Positions 37,922-47,899 of a DNA stretch of 64,000 nucleotides are shown here, piece after piece. Within the stretch, counting starts at the first letter, position 1, and every line of letters begins with the position of its first letter. The translations under genes were made by a program, and so were the position numbers. The stretch is from Frankia alni ACN14a. GTDB lineage: Bacteria; Actinomycetota; Actinomycetes; Frankiales; Frankiaceae. The stretch spans positions 6,628,962-6,692,961 of the forward strand of contig NC_008278.1 in the NCBI RefSeq assembly GCF_000058485.1, given 5' to 3'. A model generated the notes under the pieces. It had not been told where the DNA came from. It worked only from the letters and a program-made list of their open reading frames with translations, and did not search any database.

Positions 37922-39199
37922 ATGACGCTCGGTCTACGGACGGCTCGGCGCGGACAGATGATCCCGGTCCTGCGCTACCGCTCGCTCGACCCACACACCA
38001 GCCGGGGCGCACCGCGCCGGCCCATGCTGTTGTCGACCTTCGCCCGGCACTGCAACCTGATCGCCGCGTCCGGCCGTCAGCCGATGACGGTGTCCGGGTA
38101 CGTCGCCTCCCTCGGCGCCGCCGCCGCCCCGAAGAATCCGGTCGTCATCACCTTTGACGACGGGGGCGCGGAAACAATGAACGCGCTGCGCCGCCTGGCC
38201 GAGAGAGGACTGACGGCGACCGTCTTCGTGACCAGTTCGCGGGTCGGTGATCCGGGCTATTTCCATCGGGCCGACCTGCACCGCATCCGCGGGCTGGGAA
38301 TCGAGATAGGCGGGTCCGGACACACCGGTCGACCGCTCAACGAGCTGGCCCGCACGGATGTGATCGCGGAGCTGACCCTTTCCCGGCGCCGTCTCGCCGT
38401 GGCGACGGGGGACGAGCCACGCACGTTCGCCTATCCCGGCGGCGGCTACGATCTGTCCGTCCGCCAGTTGGTGATCTCCGCCGGGTACAGCTCGGCCTGC
38501 GCGGTGCGCGACGTGCTGTCCCATCCCGCCGACGACCGCTTCGCGCTGGCCCGTCTGACGGTCGACGCGACGACGACGGACAGCCGGCTGTCGGCGTGGC
38601 TGGAGGGAGTCGGCCGGACGGGGCCGCATCCGGTGCTACCGCCGGACCGGGCCTTCCGGTTTCCACGCGTGGCCCGATCGTCCGGCCCGTTCCGCCCCCG
38701 CCTCGGGCGCTCCGAGCCCCCGTCGCCCGGTCTCCCCACGCCCATCCGCGCCGCCGGTGCCACCGCCGCTCCAGCCCCCGGCTCCGCGCCCAGCCGGCCG
38801 GAAGCAGCAGGCACCCCCGAAGCAGCCAACCCCGCCGAGTCGACCGGCATCCCCGAGGCGCCTGGCACCACCGGGACACCGGGCACCGCCGAGACACCGG
38901 GCACCACCGAAGCAGCCGATCCCGCCGAGGCGCCTGGCACCACCGAGGCGGCCAGCCACACCGAGGTAGCCGGTCCCGCCACGGGGACGAGCCCCGGCGG
39001 GCCGGGCGGAAGGAGTACCGCTGACGCGACCGGCACCGAGCCGCAGGCCGCCGCAAGCGCCCCGGTGCGGGAGTGCGAGCTGTGCCGACCGACCTCGCCC
39101 GGCGCCGCGCGCGCGACGCCGAGCCCACCGTCCACCAGGGCGCTCGCGGCCGGGTCGGTCCTGCAGCAGCCCGGACAACGGGTACGGCGGTCCCGCTGA
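37922..39199 (+). CDS. NodB-fold polysaccharide deacetylase-like protein, metal site degenerate
   Basis: A 425-residue protein. The NodB fold is clear: ITFDDGG (motif 1) near residue 78, a GIEIGGSGHTGRPL segment where the metal-binding HxxxH motif should be, and FAYPGGGYD (motif 3). By same-length alignment with EIGSHTxTHP both metal His positions hold Ser and Gly, and the usual VLMYH start reads VLRYR. The C-terminal 180 residues are Pro/Thr/Glu/Ala repeats (PGTTEAADPAEA-type). Probably not an active zinc deacetylase. No signal peptide is seen. Confidence 0.75.
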   Translation: MTLGLRTARRGQMIPVLRYRSLDPHTSRGAPRRPMLLSTFARHCNLIAASGRQPMTVSGYVASLGAAAAPKNPVVITFDDGGAETMNALRRLAERGLTATVFVTSSRVGDPGYFHRADLHRIRGLGIEIGGSGHTGRPLNELARTDVIAELTLSRRRLAVATGDEPRTFAYPGGGYDLSVRQLVISAGYSSACAVRDVLSHPADDRFALARLTVDATTTDSRLSAWLEGVGRTGPHPVLPPDRAFRFPRVARSSGPFRPRLGRSEPPSPGLPTPIRAAGATAAPAPGSAPSRPEAAGTPEAANPAESTGIPEAPGTTGTPGTAETPGTTEAADPAEAPGTTEAASHTEVAGPATGTSPGGPGGRSTADATGTEPQAAASAPVRECELCRPTSPGAARATPSPPSTRALAAGSVLQQPGQRVRRSR

Positions 39200-39287
39200 A
39201 CGAGCGGGTCGGCCGCCGACGACCGGCGACCGGGTTGCGCGTCCACCAGCCACCGCGCCGGCCGTCAGGGGTTCGCCGTGGAACCGA

Positions 39288-39986
39288 TCAGGAATGCGCT
39301 GCGGAATCGAGGCCGCGGGCGGTCGGGGAGAGCTCCACGGCGTCACGCGGCGGGTTCGTGCGCAGGGCCAGATCCCCGAGGGGGCTGGTCACGCCGAGCC
39401 AGTAACGCTCGTTGCGGTAGTGGTGCAGCCGGTGGCCGCGCCAGAGCCGCCGGTAGTACGCCGTGCGCGGCGGGACCCGGGTGTGGATGAGGAAGTGCGT
39501 CCAGTCGTAGGCGAGGACGCCGACGCCCGCGCACAGCGCCCCCGTCGCGGCAGAGGGCGGTCCGAACAGCGCCGGCAGGGCCGCCGCGGCCGTGCCGGTG
39601 ATGACCTCGCGGGGGCGCAGGAACATGGTGTCGAGATCGGCCGGGTCGCGGTGGTGCTGCTCGTGGCCGTAGCCGGCAAGCTGGTAGCCGACGGCACCCA
39701 GCCGGCTGGCCGGGCGGGCATGCAACAACAGCCGGTGCACGCCCCACTCCACGAACGGCTGTGCGAGGGCGGCGGCCATGGCGACGCGGGTGTCACGCGC
39801 CCGCCACGGTCCACGGCCCGCGCGCACGGCGGCCAGCGTCCCCACGCAGCCGAGCAGGACAGGCGGCCTGGGGTGGGCGAGGAACCGGCGGGCGGCGCCG
39901 GCCAGCGTGCGGACCTCCGCCGCGCTGCCGTGCGGCCCCGGCCGGTCGAGCCGGACGAACAGCTCCGCGGGAGACAGCCGCGCCAC
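39288..39986 (-). CDS. Fatty acid hydroxylase/sterol desaturase superfamily protein
   Basis: A 232-residue di-iron membrane enzyme. The His clusters expected for the family are present: HRLLLH, HEQHH, HFLIH and HRLHH followed by NERYWLGVTSPLGD. Three to four hydrophobic stretches support membrane location. It probably hydroxylates a lipid such as a fatty acid, hopanoid or carotenoid; the substrate is not evident. Its 3' end faces the NodB-like gene. Confidence 0.84.
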   Translation of the reverse strand: MARLSPAELFVRLDRPGPHGSAAEVRTLAGAARRFLAHPRPPVLLGCVGTLAAVRAGRGPWRARDTRVAMAAALAQPFVEWGVHRLLLHARPASRLGAVGYQLAGYGHEQHHRDPADLDTMFLRPREVITGTAAAALPALFGPPSAATGALCAGVGVLAYDWTHFLIHTRVPPRTAYYRRLWRGHRLHHYRNERYWLGVTSPLGDLALRTNPPRDAVELSPTARGLDSAAHS

Positions 39987-40009
39987 GCGATCGCCTCCCC
40001 GGGGTGAGA

Positions 40010-41065
40010 TCAGAACGGAACGGTGGAGTAGGCCTGCAGCTTGGTGAGCTGATGCTGGCTGTCGACCCGGCGAATCGTGCCCGAGCGGGAGCGCATCACC
40101 AGCGACGACGTGTTCGCCCCACCCGGGCGGTACCGTACCCCGGCCAGCAGCTCACCATCTGTGATCCCCGTCGCGACGAAGAAGACGTTGTCGCTGGCCA
40201 CCAGGTCCCGCGTGGACAACACCCGCTCCGGGTCGTGCCCGAGGGCGACGACCTTGCTGCGCTCGGCCTCGTCCTTGGGCCACAACCGACCCTGGATCAC
40301 CCCGCCGAGACACGTCACGGCGCAGGCCGTGATGATCCCCTCCGGCGTGCCGCCGATGCCGAGAAGCAGGTCGACGCCGGTGTCGGCGGAGGCGGCCATC
40401 ACGGCGCCGGCGACGTCGCCGTCGGAGATGAGCTTCACCCGGGCGCCGGCGGCGCGGATCTGCTCGACGAGCTCGGCGTGCCGCGGGCGGTCCAGGACGA
40501 CCACGGTGACGTCGCGGGGGTGGATCGCCTTCGCCTTGGCCACGGCCCGGATGTTGTCCTCGACGGGAGCGGTGATGTCGACGACGTCCGCCGCCTCCGG
40601 CCCGGTGACCAGCTTCTCCATGTAGAAGCAGGCACTAGCGTCGTACATCGAGCCGCGCTCGCTGACCGCCATGACGGACACCGCGTTGTTCATGCCCTTG
40701 GACGTGAGCGTGGTGCCGTCCACGGGGTCGACGGCCACGTCGCACTCCGGACCCTCGCCCGAGCCGACCTGCTCCCCGTTGAACAGCATCGGGGCCTCGT
40801 CCTTCTCCCCCTCGCCGATGACGACGACGCCGCGCATCGACACGGTGCCGACGAGCCGGCGCATCGCGTCGACGGCGGCCCCGTCGGCGCCGTTCTTGTC
40901 GCCACGGCCGACCCAGCGCGCCGCGGCGAGCGCCGCGGCCTCGGTCACACGGACAAGCTCGAGGGCGAGGTTGCGGTCGGGGGCCTGCCCCTGCACGGCC
41001 AGCGTGTCGGGCACAGCCGAGGAGTCGGAGGACCTGGCGGCGAAGGCATCGGGAGCGGAAGGCAC
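40010..41065 (-). CDS. glpX: Class II fructose-1,6-bisphosphatase
   Basis: A 351-residue GlpX-type phosphatase of gluconeogenesis, converting fructose-1,6-bisphosphate to fructose-6-phosphate. Metal-site motifs are [23 protein letters not shown] and GIGGTPEGI. The frame is open far upstream, but the family N-terminus ([21 protein letters not shown]) fits the GTG at 41065, so the extra 400 residues are not real. Divergent from the DUF4245 gene. Confidence 0.93.
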   Translation of the reverse strand: MPSAPDAFAARSSDSSAVPDTLAVQGQAPDRNLALELVRVTEAAALAAARWVGRGDKNGADGAAVDAMRRLVGTVSMRGVVVIGEGEKDEAPMLFNGEQVGSGEGPECDVAVDPVDGTTLTSKGMNNAVSVMAVSERGSMYDASACFYMEKLVTGPEAADVVDITAPVEDNIRAVAKAKAIHPRDVTVVVLDRPRHAELVEQIRAAGARVKLISDGDVAGAVMAASADTGVDLLLGIGGTPEGIITACAVTCLGGVIQGRLWPKDEAERSKVVALGHDPERVLSTRDLVASDNVFFVATGITDGELLAGVRYRPGGANTSSLVMRSRSGTIRRVDSQHQLTKLQAYSTVPF

Positions 41066-41446
41066 GGCCGTGAGCCTAGTTCGGCGACCCCGCAGGCGCC
41101 CGAGATACGCAGCCGCAGGACGATCTACACCCCGATCACCGTATCCCGGAGCGTCGTGGCCCGTCAGGCGAACCGGGGCACCCGGACTGTCCGGCGTGGG
41201 ACAGGCCAGAAGTCGAAAACTTGCGCGCAACCTTCCGGTGCATACAGGCGTCAAACGCTTCGATCGGGCGGCCGTCACGCGGAGGGGGCGTGACGGCCGC
41301 CCGTCGGCGTTCCGCCCCGTCCGCGGCTGTCCGCGGCCGTCCGCGGACGACACTCCGACGAGATTCCGACCACACCGGCGCCGCAAGGGGCCGCCCAGAC
41401 CGGTCCCGGGCCACCACCGGCCCGCCGAGACCTGGAAGATGGGGGC

Positions 41447-42037
41447 GTGGCACAACGACAGCGACGCGGCCAGGAAACGATCAGGGACATGGTCCTCTCC
41501 CTCGCCGCGGTCATGGCGGGCGTTCTGGTCTTCGTCATCTTCGTGATGCCGCGCGGCAGCGACGAGTCGGCGGTCAAGGTCGTCGAGACGTCCGAGCCGA
41601 TGGCGGCCTTCGCCCGGCAGACGCCCTACACCCCGCTTGCTCCCGCCGGGCTGCCCGGGTACTGGAAGGCGACCTCGTTGCGGCTGACCGGCCCCACCGG
41701 CAGCTCCGACGGCGGCAACGTCGCCGAGGCGACGGTCGGATACGTCGTCGACCGGTCCGGCCACCGGACGTACGCCCGGCTGCGGGAGAGCAACGCGCCG
41801 AACGCGGTGCAGAAGCTGCTCGGCAACCGCCCGGCACGCGGGACCGTGGACGTCGACGGCTCCCCCTGGGAACAGCGCCCGGACGACGACGGTCATCTCG
41901 CCCTCAGCCGGACCGACGGGGGCCTCACGGTGGTCGTCGACGACGGCGACGGGAAGGGCGGCGCGTCCCAGGGGGACCTGGTCGCCCTCGCCGAGTCGCT
42001 CCAGCCGGTCCAGGCGATCCAGCCCAGCGGAACCTGA
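41447..42037 (+). CDS. DUF4245-family membrane-anchored protein
   Basis: A 196-residue protein with one N-terminal membrane helix ([20 protein letters not shown]) and an extracytoplasmic domain. It looks like DUF4245, a family that sits beside glpX in many actinobacteria, which this arrangement matches. The start GTG at 41447 follows GGAAGATGGGGG. Function unknown. Confidence 0.82.
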   Translation: MAQRQRRGQETIRDMVLSLAAVMAGVLVFVIFVMPRGSDESAVKVVETSEPMAAFARQTPYTPLAPAGLPGYWKATSLRLTGPTGSSDGGNVAEATVGYVVDRSGHRTYARLRESNAPNAVQKLLGNRPARGTVDVDGSPWEQRPDDDGHLALSRTDGGLTVVVDDGDGKGGASQGDLVALAESLQPVQAIQPSGT

Positions 42038-42373
42038 CCCGCCGCGGTCCCGGACCACGCGGCCCTGACCTGCGCGGCCCTGAACCTGCGCGGCCCTGAC
42101 TGCGCGATCCCGGCGACGCGGTCTGCGCCCCCGCGGAAGCGTCCCGCGCAGGCCCGCGAGGCCGCCGAACCGCCGCGGCCGCACCTTCCTATCCCGCTGT
42201 AGCCAGCCGCGCACGGAGTCGTGCCGAGGGGTGGATACGGTTTTTCGCGGCGAAACCGAACCTGGACCTCGGCACGATCTGGCCGCTGTCTGGCCGGAAT
42301 TCGGCACGCCGTCCTACGGTAAAGGTGACGATCACTAGTTCGTGGGCATTTGGACCGAATTAGTAAAGGTGAT

Positions 42374-42396
42374 GAAAGGCCGACTCCGGGCTTTTC
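42374..42396 (+). terminator. Short hairpin followed by T-rich tail
   Basis: Eight-base stem GAAAGGCC / GGCTTTTC (one G:U pair) with a 7-base loop, followed by TTTG. It sits in the AT-rich island. The T-rich 3' side suits an intrinsic terminator on the plus strand, possibly of DUF4245 or of a short unannotated transcript. Confidence 0.5.
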
Positions 42397-42441
42397 TTTG
42401 TCGAACTGGGTGGAGACGGCGCCGGCGCGAGGGCTCCGCGG

Positions 42442-42477
42442 GCTGGATACCCGGACCTGCGGGCCCGGGTATCCAGC
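42442..42477. terminator. Bidirectional hairpin terminator
   Basis: Perfect 13-base inverted repeat GCTGGATACCCGG (42442-42454) and its complement (42465-42477) around a 10-base loop, in the gap between two convergent genes. Likely to end transcripts from both sides. Confidence 0.7.
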
Positions 42478-42521
42478 ATCACCGGATGATCGCTGCGGGT
42501 CGAGGACGGCCCGCTACTACC

Positions 42522-42857
42522 TCAGCGGCGGCTGACCCCGGCGGCGACGGGAGGCCGCCCGGACGGCGCGGGACTCCCGTGGGAGTGTGAGCCGTCCCAG
42601 GCGGTGGCCGCCGGGATGAGGACCGCCAGCCCGAGGATGAGACCGGCCGCGCGCCGCAGCAGCGGCCCGCCGGCCGGGGGGTGCCGGTTGGACCGGCCAC
42701 CCCGGCCGCCCTGATCGATGGAACTGGCGTCGCGAGACGCCGTGCCGGCGAGGTCGTGCCGCAGCAGGACCGGACCTCCCGGAGTAGCAGAGGGAACCTG
42801 CCCCCGGGAGCGACCACCGACAGCCTGACGTCGGAGCGACGGACGTGCGCCGGGCAT
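42522..42857 (-). CDS. Small single-helix membrane protein, unknown
   Basis: A 111-residue protein chosen from ATG 42857 because GGAGG lies 8 bases upstream (GGAGGTACACGAC-ATG). Residues 1-70 are basic and low complexity; one hydrophobic helix follows (AAGLILGLAVLIPAATAW) and a short His/Ser/Pro-rich tail (DGSHSHGSPAPSG). No family is recognised. The longer open frame upstream is not supported. Confidence 0.5.
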   Translation of the reverse strand: MPGARPSLRRQAVGGRSRGQVPSATPGGPVLLRHDLAGTASRDASSIDQGGRGGRSNRHPPAGGPLLRRAAGLILGLAVLIPAATAWDGSHSHGSPAPSGRPPVAAGVSRR

Positions 42858-43207
42858 GTCGTGTACCTCCGGACCGCCCGAAGCGGACGGGCGGTCTGCC
42901 GAGTGGGACCCGCAGTTGCGCGGGCCGCCACCAATCTGAAACGTCCTGCAGTGACCTTGTACTATGGATCTCCGCCGAGCCAACCCGCTACGACCATGAT
43001 TGTCGCCTGATTGATACCACGTTGCTCCCACGGAGTGCGGGATTTCCGGGTCCGGGTGGCACCCGGCGTGGCGCCGGAGCGGGTCGGCAATACTTGTGAC
43101 ACGCCACGTCGAATTGCGCCCGAGCCGCACGGAGGCTCAAGGCGTCACGATCGGGCCATGACAGGCCATTGGCCGGGAATTGGGTATGCGAGGGCGCGGA
43201 GGTGGCG
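42858..43207. other. Divergent promoter region upstream of xseB
   Basis: About 350 bases between two divergent genes, less GC-rich around 42940-43020. TACTAT at about 42961 could serve as a -10 on the plus strand, but the expected -35 is poor. No hairpin, tRNA or coding frame stands out. Confidence 0.4.
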
Positions 43208-43615
43208 ATGTCCGATAGTCCTGGATCCACGACGTTCGGCGACTCTCCCCACGGCGGGCGAGCCGCCGAACCGAGCTCGAACCCACCGAGCTCGAACCCA
43301 CCGAGTTCACACGCGCCGCAGGCGCCCGGTCTCCTCGCCGCGCCGGCCGTGGGCAGCCCGGCGACCGCCGGCGGCACGCAGGCGGAGCGCGGCGCCCAGG
43401 CGGAGCGCGGCGCCCAGGCGGCGCCGACGATCAGTTACGAGACCGCCCGTGCCGAGTTGGAGGACGTCGTCCGCCAGCTGGAGGCCGGCGGGGTGACGCT
43501 GGAGCAGTCGCTGGCGCTGTGGGAGCGCGGCGAGGAGCTGGCCAGGACCTGCCAGGCCCTGCTCGACGGCGCCCGCGCCCGGCTCGCCGCCGCCGACCCC
43601 ACCCGCCCCGCCTGA
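43208..43615 (+). CDS. xseB: Exodeoxyribonuclease VII small subunit with N-terminal extension
   Basis: The last 65 residues are the XseB domain: SYETARAELEDVVRQLEAGGVTLEQSLALWERGEEL and a short helix. It pairs with XseA to degrade single-stranded DNA. The start at 43208 has GGAGGTGG 3 bases upstream. About 70 extra N-terminal residues are unusual (XseB is normally 60-80 long) and consist of repeats: EPSSNPPSSNPPSS and TQAERGAQAERGAQA. Confidence 0.9.
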   Translation: MSDSPGSTTFGDSPHGGRAAEPSSNPPSSNPPSSHAPQAPGLLAAPAVGSPATAGGTQAERGAQAERGAQAAPTISYETARAELEDVVRQLEAGGVTLEQSLALWERGEELARTCQALLDGARARLAAADPTRPA

Positions 43616-43680
43616 CACCCGCCCACCCCGCCTGAGCCCGATCCGCCCCGCCGGACGCCCCGATCCGCCCCGCCTGACGC
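43603..43680. repeat. CCCCGCCTGA repeats at the xseB end
   Basis: Four to five irregular copies of a roughly 17-base unit (CGATCCGCCCCGCCTGACGC-type) begin at the xseB stop and fill most of the gap to the convergent xseA. Confidence 0.7.
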
Positions 43681-43703
43681 CGAACGGCTTCGACGCGGCC
43701 GGT

Positions 43704-44918
43704 TCACTCGTCGGTGACCGCAGCCGGGAACGCGCCGCCCGCCACCCGGATGGTCAGCCGCTCGCCCGGCCCGACCTCCGCCGGGTCGCGCACGACCGCA
43801 CCGTCGGCCGCGCGCTGCGCGACGGCGTACCCGCGATCGAGGGTCGCCGCCGGGGACAGCGCCCGCACCCGGGCACGGGTGGCAACCAGATCGCGTCCCG
43901 TGACGTCCAGGGCGTGGTGCACGCAGCGGCGGGAACGGGCCAGCAGGGCGGCGACGTCGTCCGAGCGCCGAGCGAGATCGCGGGCGGGCGCCGCGAGGAC
44001 CGGGCGGCCGCGCATGTCCGCGAGCCGGCGTTCCTCCCGGTCGAGGCGGTGCTCGACGACCCGCCGCGCGCGGCCCCGCAGCTGGGCGACCGCGGCGGTC
44101 TGCTCGCCGACGTCGGGCACGACCCGCTTGGCGGCGTCCGTCGGGGTCGAGGCGCGCACGTCGGCGACGAAGTCGAGCAGCGGCGCGTCCTGCTCGTGTC
44201 CGATCGCCGACACGACCGGCGTGCGCGCAGCCACCACGGCACGCAGCAGCGCCTCGTCGGAGAAGGGCAGCAGATCCTCCAGTGACCCGCCGCCGCGGGC
44301 GATCACGATCACCTCGACCTCGGGCCGGCCGTCGAGCTCGCGCAGCGCGTCGATGACCTGGGACACCGCCAGTGGGCCCTGGACGGCGACCTCCCGCAGC
44401 ACGATGCGCACCGCCGGCCAGCGTCGCCGCGCGTTCTCGACGACGTCACGCTCCGCGGCGCTGGCCCGCCCGGTGATCAGCCCGACGGCCGCCGGCAGGA
44501 ACGGCGGACGCCGCTTGCGGGACGCCGCGAACAGGCCCTCGGCGGCCAGCGTGGCCTTGAGCTGCTCCAGCCGGGCCAGCAGGGCGCCGGCGCCGAGGGG
44601 GCGGATCTCCACCACCGCGAGGGCGAGGGTGCCGCGCCCGGGGTGGAAGGACGGCTTGCCCCACACCACGACCCGCGCGCCGTCCACGAGCGCGGGTCCG
44701 ACGGCGTCACAGACCGCCCGCGGACACGTGACCCGCAGTGACACGTCCGCGACGGGGTCCCTGAGGGTGAGGAAAACAGTGCCCATTCCGGGCCGACGAA
44801 CGAGCTGCGTGACCTGTCCCTCAACCCACACCCGGCCGAGCCGGTGGACCCAGTCGCCGACGGCCCGCGAGACCGTGCGGACCGGCAAGGGCTGTTCGGG
44901 AGTCGAGGTCAGGGCCAT
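43704..44918 (-). CDS. xseA: Exodeoxyribonuclease VII large subunit
   Basis: A 404-residue XseA protein. An OB-fold at the N-terminus ([29 protein letters not shown]) is followed by the catalytic region, [20 protein letters not shown], and [23 protein letters not shown], then helical coiled-coil and the family end LDRGYAVAQ. Start ATG 44918 fits the family. It is convergent with xseB and divergent from ispH, unlike the common tandem xseA-xseB order. Confidence 0.93.
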   Translation of the reverse strand: MALTSTPEQPLPVRTVSRAVGDWVHRLGRVWVEGQVTQLVRRPGMGTVFLTLRDPVADVSLRVTCPRAVCDAVGPALVDGARVVVWGKPSFHPGRGTLALAVVEIRPLGAGALLARLEQLKATLAAEGLFAASRKRRPPFLPAAVGLITGRASAAERDVVENARRRWPAVRIVLREVAVQGPLAVSQVIDALRELDGRPEVEVIVIARGGGSLEDLLPFSDEALLRAVVAARTPVVSAIGHEQDAPLLDFVADVRASTPTDAAKRVVPDVGEQTAAVAQLRGRARRVVEHRLDREERRLADMRGRPVLAAPARDLARRSDDVAALLARSRRCVHHALDVTGRDLVATRARVRALSPAATLDRGYAVAQRAADGAVVRDPAEVGPGERLTIRVAGGAFPAAVTDE

Positions 44919-45060
44919 TCGGGCACCGTAGCCGGTGCGTCCGACAGGTCGAGAACGGTGCGCGTGACCGTGGTCCGAGGCGGACCGGACGATGTCGCCA
45001 TCCGGGCATGCATCGCCCGCGGCTCTTCCCGCCCGCCCCCCACCGCGTAGACTGCCCAGC

Positions 45061-46026
45061 ATGGGCCGGGTCCTTCTTGCCAAGCCGCGCGGCTACTGCG
45101 CCGGTGTCGATCGAGCTGTCGTGACCGTGGAGAAGGCGCTGGAGCTCTACGGTTCGCCGGTCTACGTACGCAAGCAGATCGTGCACAACCTCCACGTCGT
45201 CAGGACGCTGGAGGCCAAGGGCGCGATCTTCGTGGACGAGACCGACGAGGTACCACCGGGCGCCACTGTGGTCTTCTCAGCGCACGGCGTAGCGCCGACC
45301 GTGCACGAGGAGGCGTCCGCGCGTCAACTGCGCACCATTGACGCAACCTGTCCGCTCGTCAGCAAGGTGCATTCCGAGGCACGTCGGTTTGCCCGCGAGG
45401 ATTATGACATCCTGCTCATCGGCCATGAAGGCCATGAGGAGGTCGTCGGTACCACTGGTCAGGCGCCTGACCGCATCCACCTGGTGGACGGTCCCGAAGA
45501 TGCCGCCAAGGTGAAGGTGCGCGACCCCGAGCACGTCGCCTTCCTTTCCCAGACCACCCTCTCCGTCGACGAGACGCAGACGACGGTCAAGGCCCTGCGC
45601 GAGCGCTTCCCGCACCTGCAGGGCCCGCCGAGCGACGACATCTGCTACGCGACGCAGAACCGCCAGGTCGCCGTCAAGGAGATCTCCAGCGCGGTCGACC
45701 TGGTCATCGTCGTCGGCTCGCCGAACTCCTCCAACTCGGTGCGCCTCGTCGAGGTCGCGCTCGACGCCGGCGCCCCCGCCGCCTACCTCGTCGACGACTC
45801 CACCGAGGTCGACGCGAGCTGGCTCGACGGCGTCGAGACCGTCGGGGTGACCAGTGGCGCCTCGGTTCCCGAGGAGCTCGTCACCGGCGTCATGGCCTGG
45901 CTGGCCGAGCGTGGGTTCAACGACGTCGAGGAGGTCACCTCCGCCGACGAGCACCTCCTGTTCGCCCTTCCGCCCGAGCTGCGCCGCGACATCCGCGCCC
46001 GCGAGCGGGAGACCGCCGCCTCCTGA
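45061..46026 (+). CDS. ispH: 4-hydroxy-3-methylbut-2-enyl diphosphate reductase
   Basis: Last enzyme of the non-mevalonate isoprenoid pathway, producing IPP and DMAPP with an iron-sulfur cluster. The three cluster cysteines are visible: Cys13 (PRGYCAGV), Cys97 (IDATCPLV) and Cys195 (DICYATQN), with active-site His in VHNLH, SAHGV and GHEGHEE. Start ATG 45061 matches the family N-terminus; the frame extends upstream without support. Confidence 0.95.
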   Translation: MGRVLLAKPRGYCAGVDRAVVTVEKALELYGSPVYVRKQIVHNLHVVRTLEAKGAIFVDETDEVPPGATVVFSAHGVAPTVHEEASARQLRTIDATCPLVSKVHSEARRFAREDYDILLIGHEGHEEVVGTTGQAPDRIHLVDGPEDAAKVKVRDPEHVAFLSQTTLSVDETQTTVKALRERFPHLQGPPSDDICYATQNRQVAVKEISSAVDLVIVVGSPNSSNSVRLVEVALDAGAPAAYLVDDSTEVDASWLDGVETVGVTSGASVPEELVTGVMAWLAERGFNDVEEVTSADEHLLFALPPELRRDIRARERETAAS

Positions 46027-46507
46027 CCCGCGGCCCCACACACTCACGACGCCCACTGCCCCGCCCCGTGGCACCGACGCCACGCGGCAGGGTAGTGGGC
46101 GTCCAACGTTGGTGCCCCCTTTCCCTTTCTGCCACCTCACCCACCCGGCCTGCCACACCCCGGGGTCCCCACAAAGTGCCTTCCACACCACGCTGACCAC
46201 GCACCTCGGCCGGCTGCGTTGCGCCGAGCCCGCCGAGCTGCGGCACGCGAGGCGCATTGCGGCGCGTTTCGCGCGGGCTGGGCCCGGTCTCCGGAGGCCT
46301 CGTACGTGGGCCGGCGGCGGCACCTGCGAGGCCGAGGTGTGAGAGCTCCCATGGCCCCGAGCGGCGCGGGCACCACCCGCCTGACATGTCCTAGGGTCGG
46401 GCGATGGGGCCGGTATCCAGCCGACTTCTCCGCCGGGCGGTGGGCACCGGCGTGCGGTGCTGTCAGATACAAGGTCAACGGCGACGGAACATCGGGAGAA
46501 CGGGCGC
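46027..46507. other. Intergenic stretch between ispH and fumC
   Basis: About 480 bases. A perfect 10-base palindrome CCAACGTTGG lies at 46103-46112 within a longer imperfect dyad and is followed by a pyrimidine-rich tract CCCCCTTTCCCTTTC, which may be a weak terminator of ispH or an operator. The remaining frames look non-coding. Confidence 0.45.
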
Positions 46508-47899
46508 ATGAGCGAGCAGGAATACCGCATCGAGCACGACAGCATGGGCGACGTCCGGGTGCCGGCATCGGCCCGGTGGCGAGCCCAGACGCAGCGGGCG
46601 GTGGAGAACTTTCCCGTCTCCGGCCAGCGGATCTCCCGCGCGCACATCCAGGCACTCGCGCGGATCAAGGCGGCGGCGGCGACGGTGAACGCCAAGCTCG
46701 GGGTGCTCGACGCCGACATCGCCGAGGCGATCGCGGACGCGGCGGCCGAGGTCGCGCGCGGCGACTGGGACGACCAGTTCCCGCTGGACGTGTTCCAGAC
46801 CGGCAGCGGCACGTCGTCGAACATGAACACCAACGAGGTGCTGGCGTCGCTGGCGTCCGAGCGGCTCGGCCGGGCGGTGCATCCGAACGACCACGTGAAC
46901 GCGTCGCAGTCGTCGAACGACGTCTTCCCGTCGTCGATCCACGTGGCCGCGACCCAGGGGATCGTGCAGGAGCTGATCCCGGCGCTGGAGCACCTCGCCG
47001 CCTCGCTCGGCCGCAAGGAGACCGAGTTCGCGGACGTGGTGAAGTCCGGGCGGACGCACCTCATGGACGCCACGCCGGTGACGCTGGGTCAGGAGTTCGG
47101 CGGTTACGCCGCGGCGGTCCGCCTCGGCGTCGAGCGGCTGAACGTGGCCCTGCCGCGGGTCGGCGAGCTGCCGCTGGGTGGCACGGCCGTCGGCACCGGC
47201 ATCAACACCCCGCCCGGCTTCTCCGCCGCGGTGATCGAGGAACTGGCCGCCAGCACGAGCCTGCCGCTGACCGAGGCGCGCAACCACTTCGAGGCGCAGG
47301 CGTCGCGGGACGGCCTGGTCGAGGCGTCCGGGGTGCTGCGGGTCGTCGCGATCTCGCTGTACAAGATTGCCAATGACCTGCGCTGGGCCTCGTCGGGGCC
47401 GCGCGCCGGCCTCGGGGAGATCCACCTGCCGGACCTGCAGCCCGGCTCGTCGATCATGCCCGGCAAGGTGAACCCGGTCATCCCGGAGGCGGTCTGCCAG
47501 GTCGTCGCGCAGGTCGTCGGGAACGACGCGGCGGTCGCCTTCGGCGGCTCGGCCGGGAACTTCGAGCTCAACGTGATGCTGCCGGTGATCGCTCGCAACC
47601 TGCTGGAGTCGATCCACATCCTGTCCACGATCAGCCGGCTGCTCGCGGACCGCTGCGTCGACGGGATCGTCGCCAATGTTGAGCGCTGCCGCCGCTACGC
47701 CGAGTCGTCGCCGTCCATCGTGACGCCCCTGAACAAGTACATCGGCTACGAGGAGGCGGCCAAGGTCGCGAAGCTGTCCCTCGCCGAGGAGAAGACGATC
47801 CGCGAGGTGGTGATCGAGCGCGGCTACATCGAGGCCGGCAAGCTCACCGAGGCGCAGCTCGACGCCGCTCTCGACGTTCTCTCGATGACCCACCCGTAG
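46508..47899 (+). CDS. fumC: Class II fumarate hydratase
   Basis: A 463-residue FumC that interconverts fumarate and malate in the citric acid cycle. The signature [11 protein letters not shown] is near residue 315, with [23 protein letters not shown] and the SGRTHLMDA active-site loop earlier. Start ATG 46508 is preceded by GGGAGAACGGGCG. The superfamily includes aspartase, but the sequence fits fumarase. Confidence 0.94.
   Translation: MSEQEYRIEHDSMGDVRVPASARWRAQTQRAVENFPVSGQRISRAHIQALARIKAAAATVNAKLGVLDADIAEAIADAAAEVARGDWDDQFPLDVFQTGSGTSSNMNTNEVLASLASERLGRAVHPNDHVNASQSSNDVFPSSIHVAATQGIVQELIPALEHLAASLGRKETEFADVVKSGRTHLMDATPVTLGQEFGGYAAAVRLGVERLNVALPRVGELPLGGTAVGTGINTPPGFSAAVIEELAASTSLPLTEARNHFEAQASRDGLVEASGVLRVVAISLYKIANDLRWASSGPRAGLGEIHLPDLQPGSSIMPGKVNPVIPEAVCQVVAQVVGNDAAVAFGGSAGNFELNVMLPVIARNLLESIHILSTISRLLADRCVDGIVANVERCRRYAESSPSIVTPLNKYIGYEEAAKVAKLSLAEEKTIREVVIERGYIEAGKLTEAQLDAALDVLSMTHP

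Larger units (their letters stand above)
42038..42521. other. Intergenic stretch with repeats, AT-rich island and hairpins
   Basis: About 480 bases between the convergent DUF4245 and small membrane-protein genes. The left part repeats CGCGGCCCTGAC three times (about 42058-42105). At 42325-42400 is an AT-rich island where GTAAAGGTGA occurs twice, ending in a small hairpin. A larger hairpin lies at 42442-42477. No supported gene is present. Confidence 0.6.

Noticed and set aside
41066-42307. N-terminal extension of glpX by about 410 residues
   Set aside because: The extension is low complexity, runs antisense through the DUF4245 gene, and family GlpX starts match GTG 41065.
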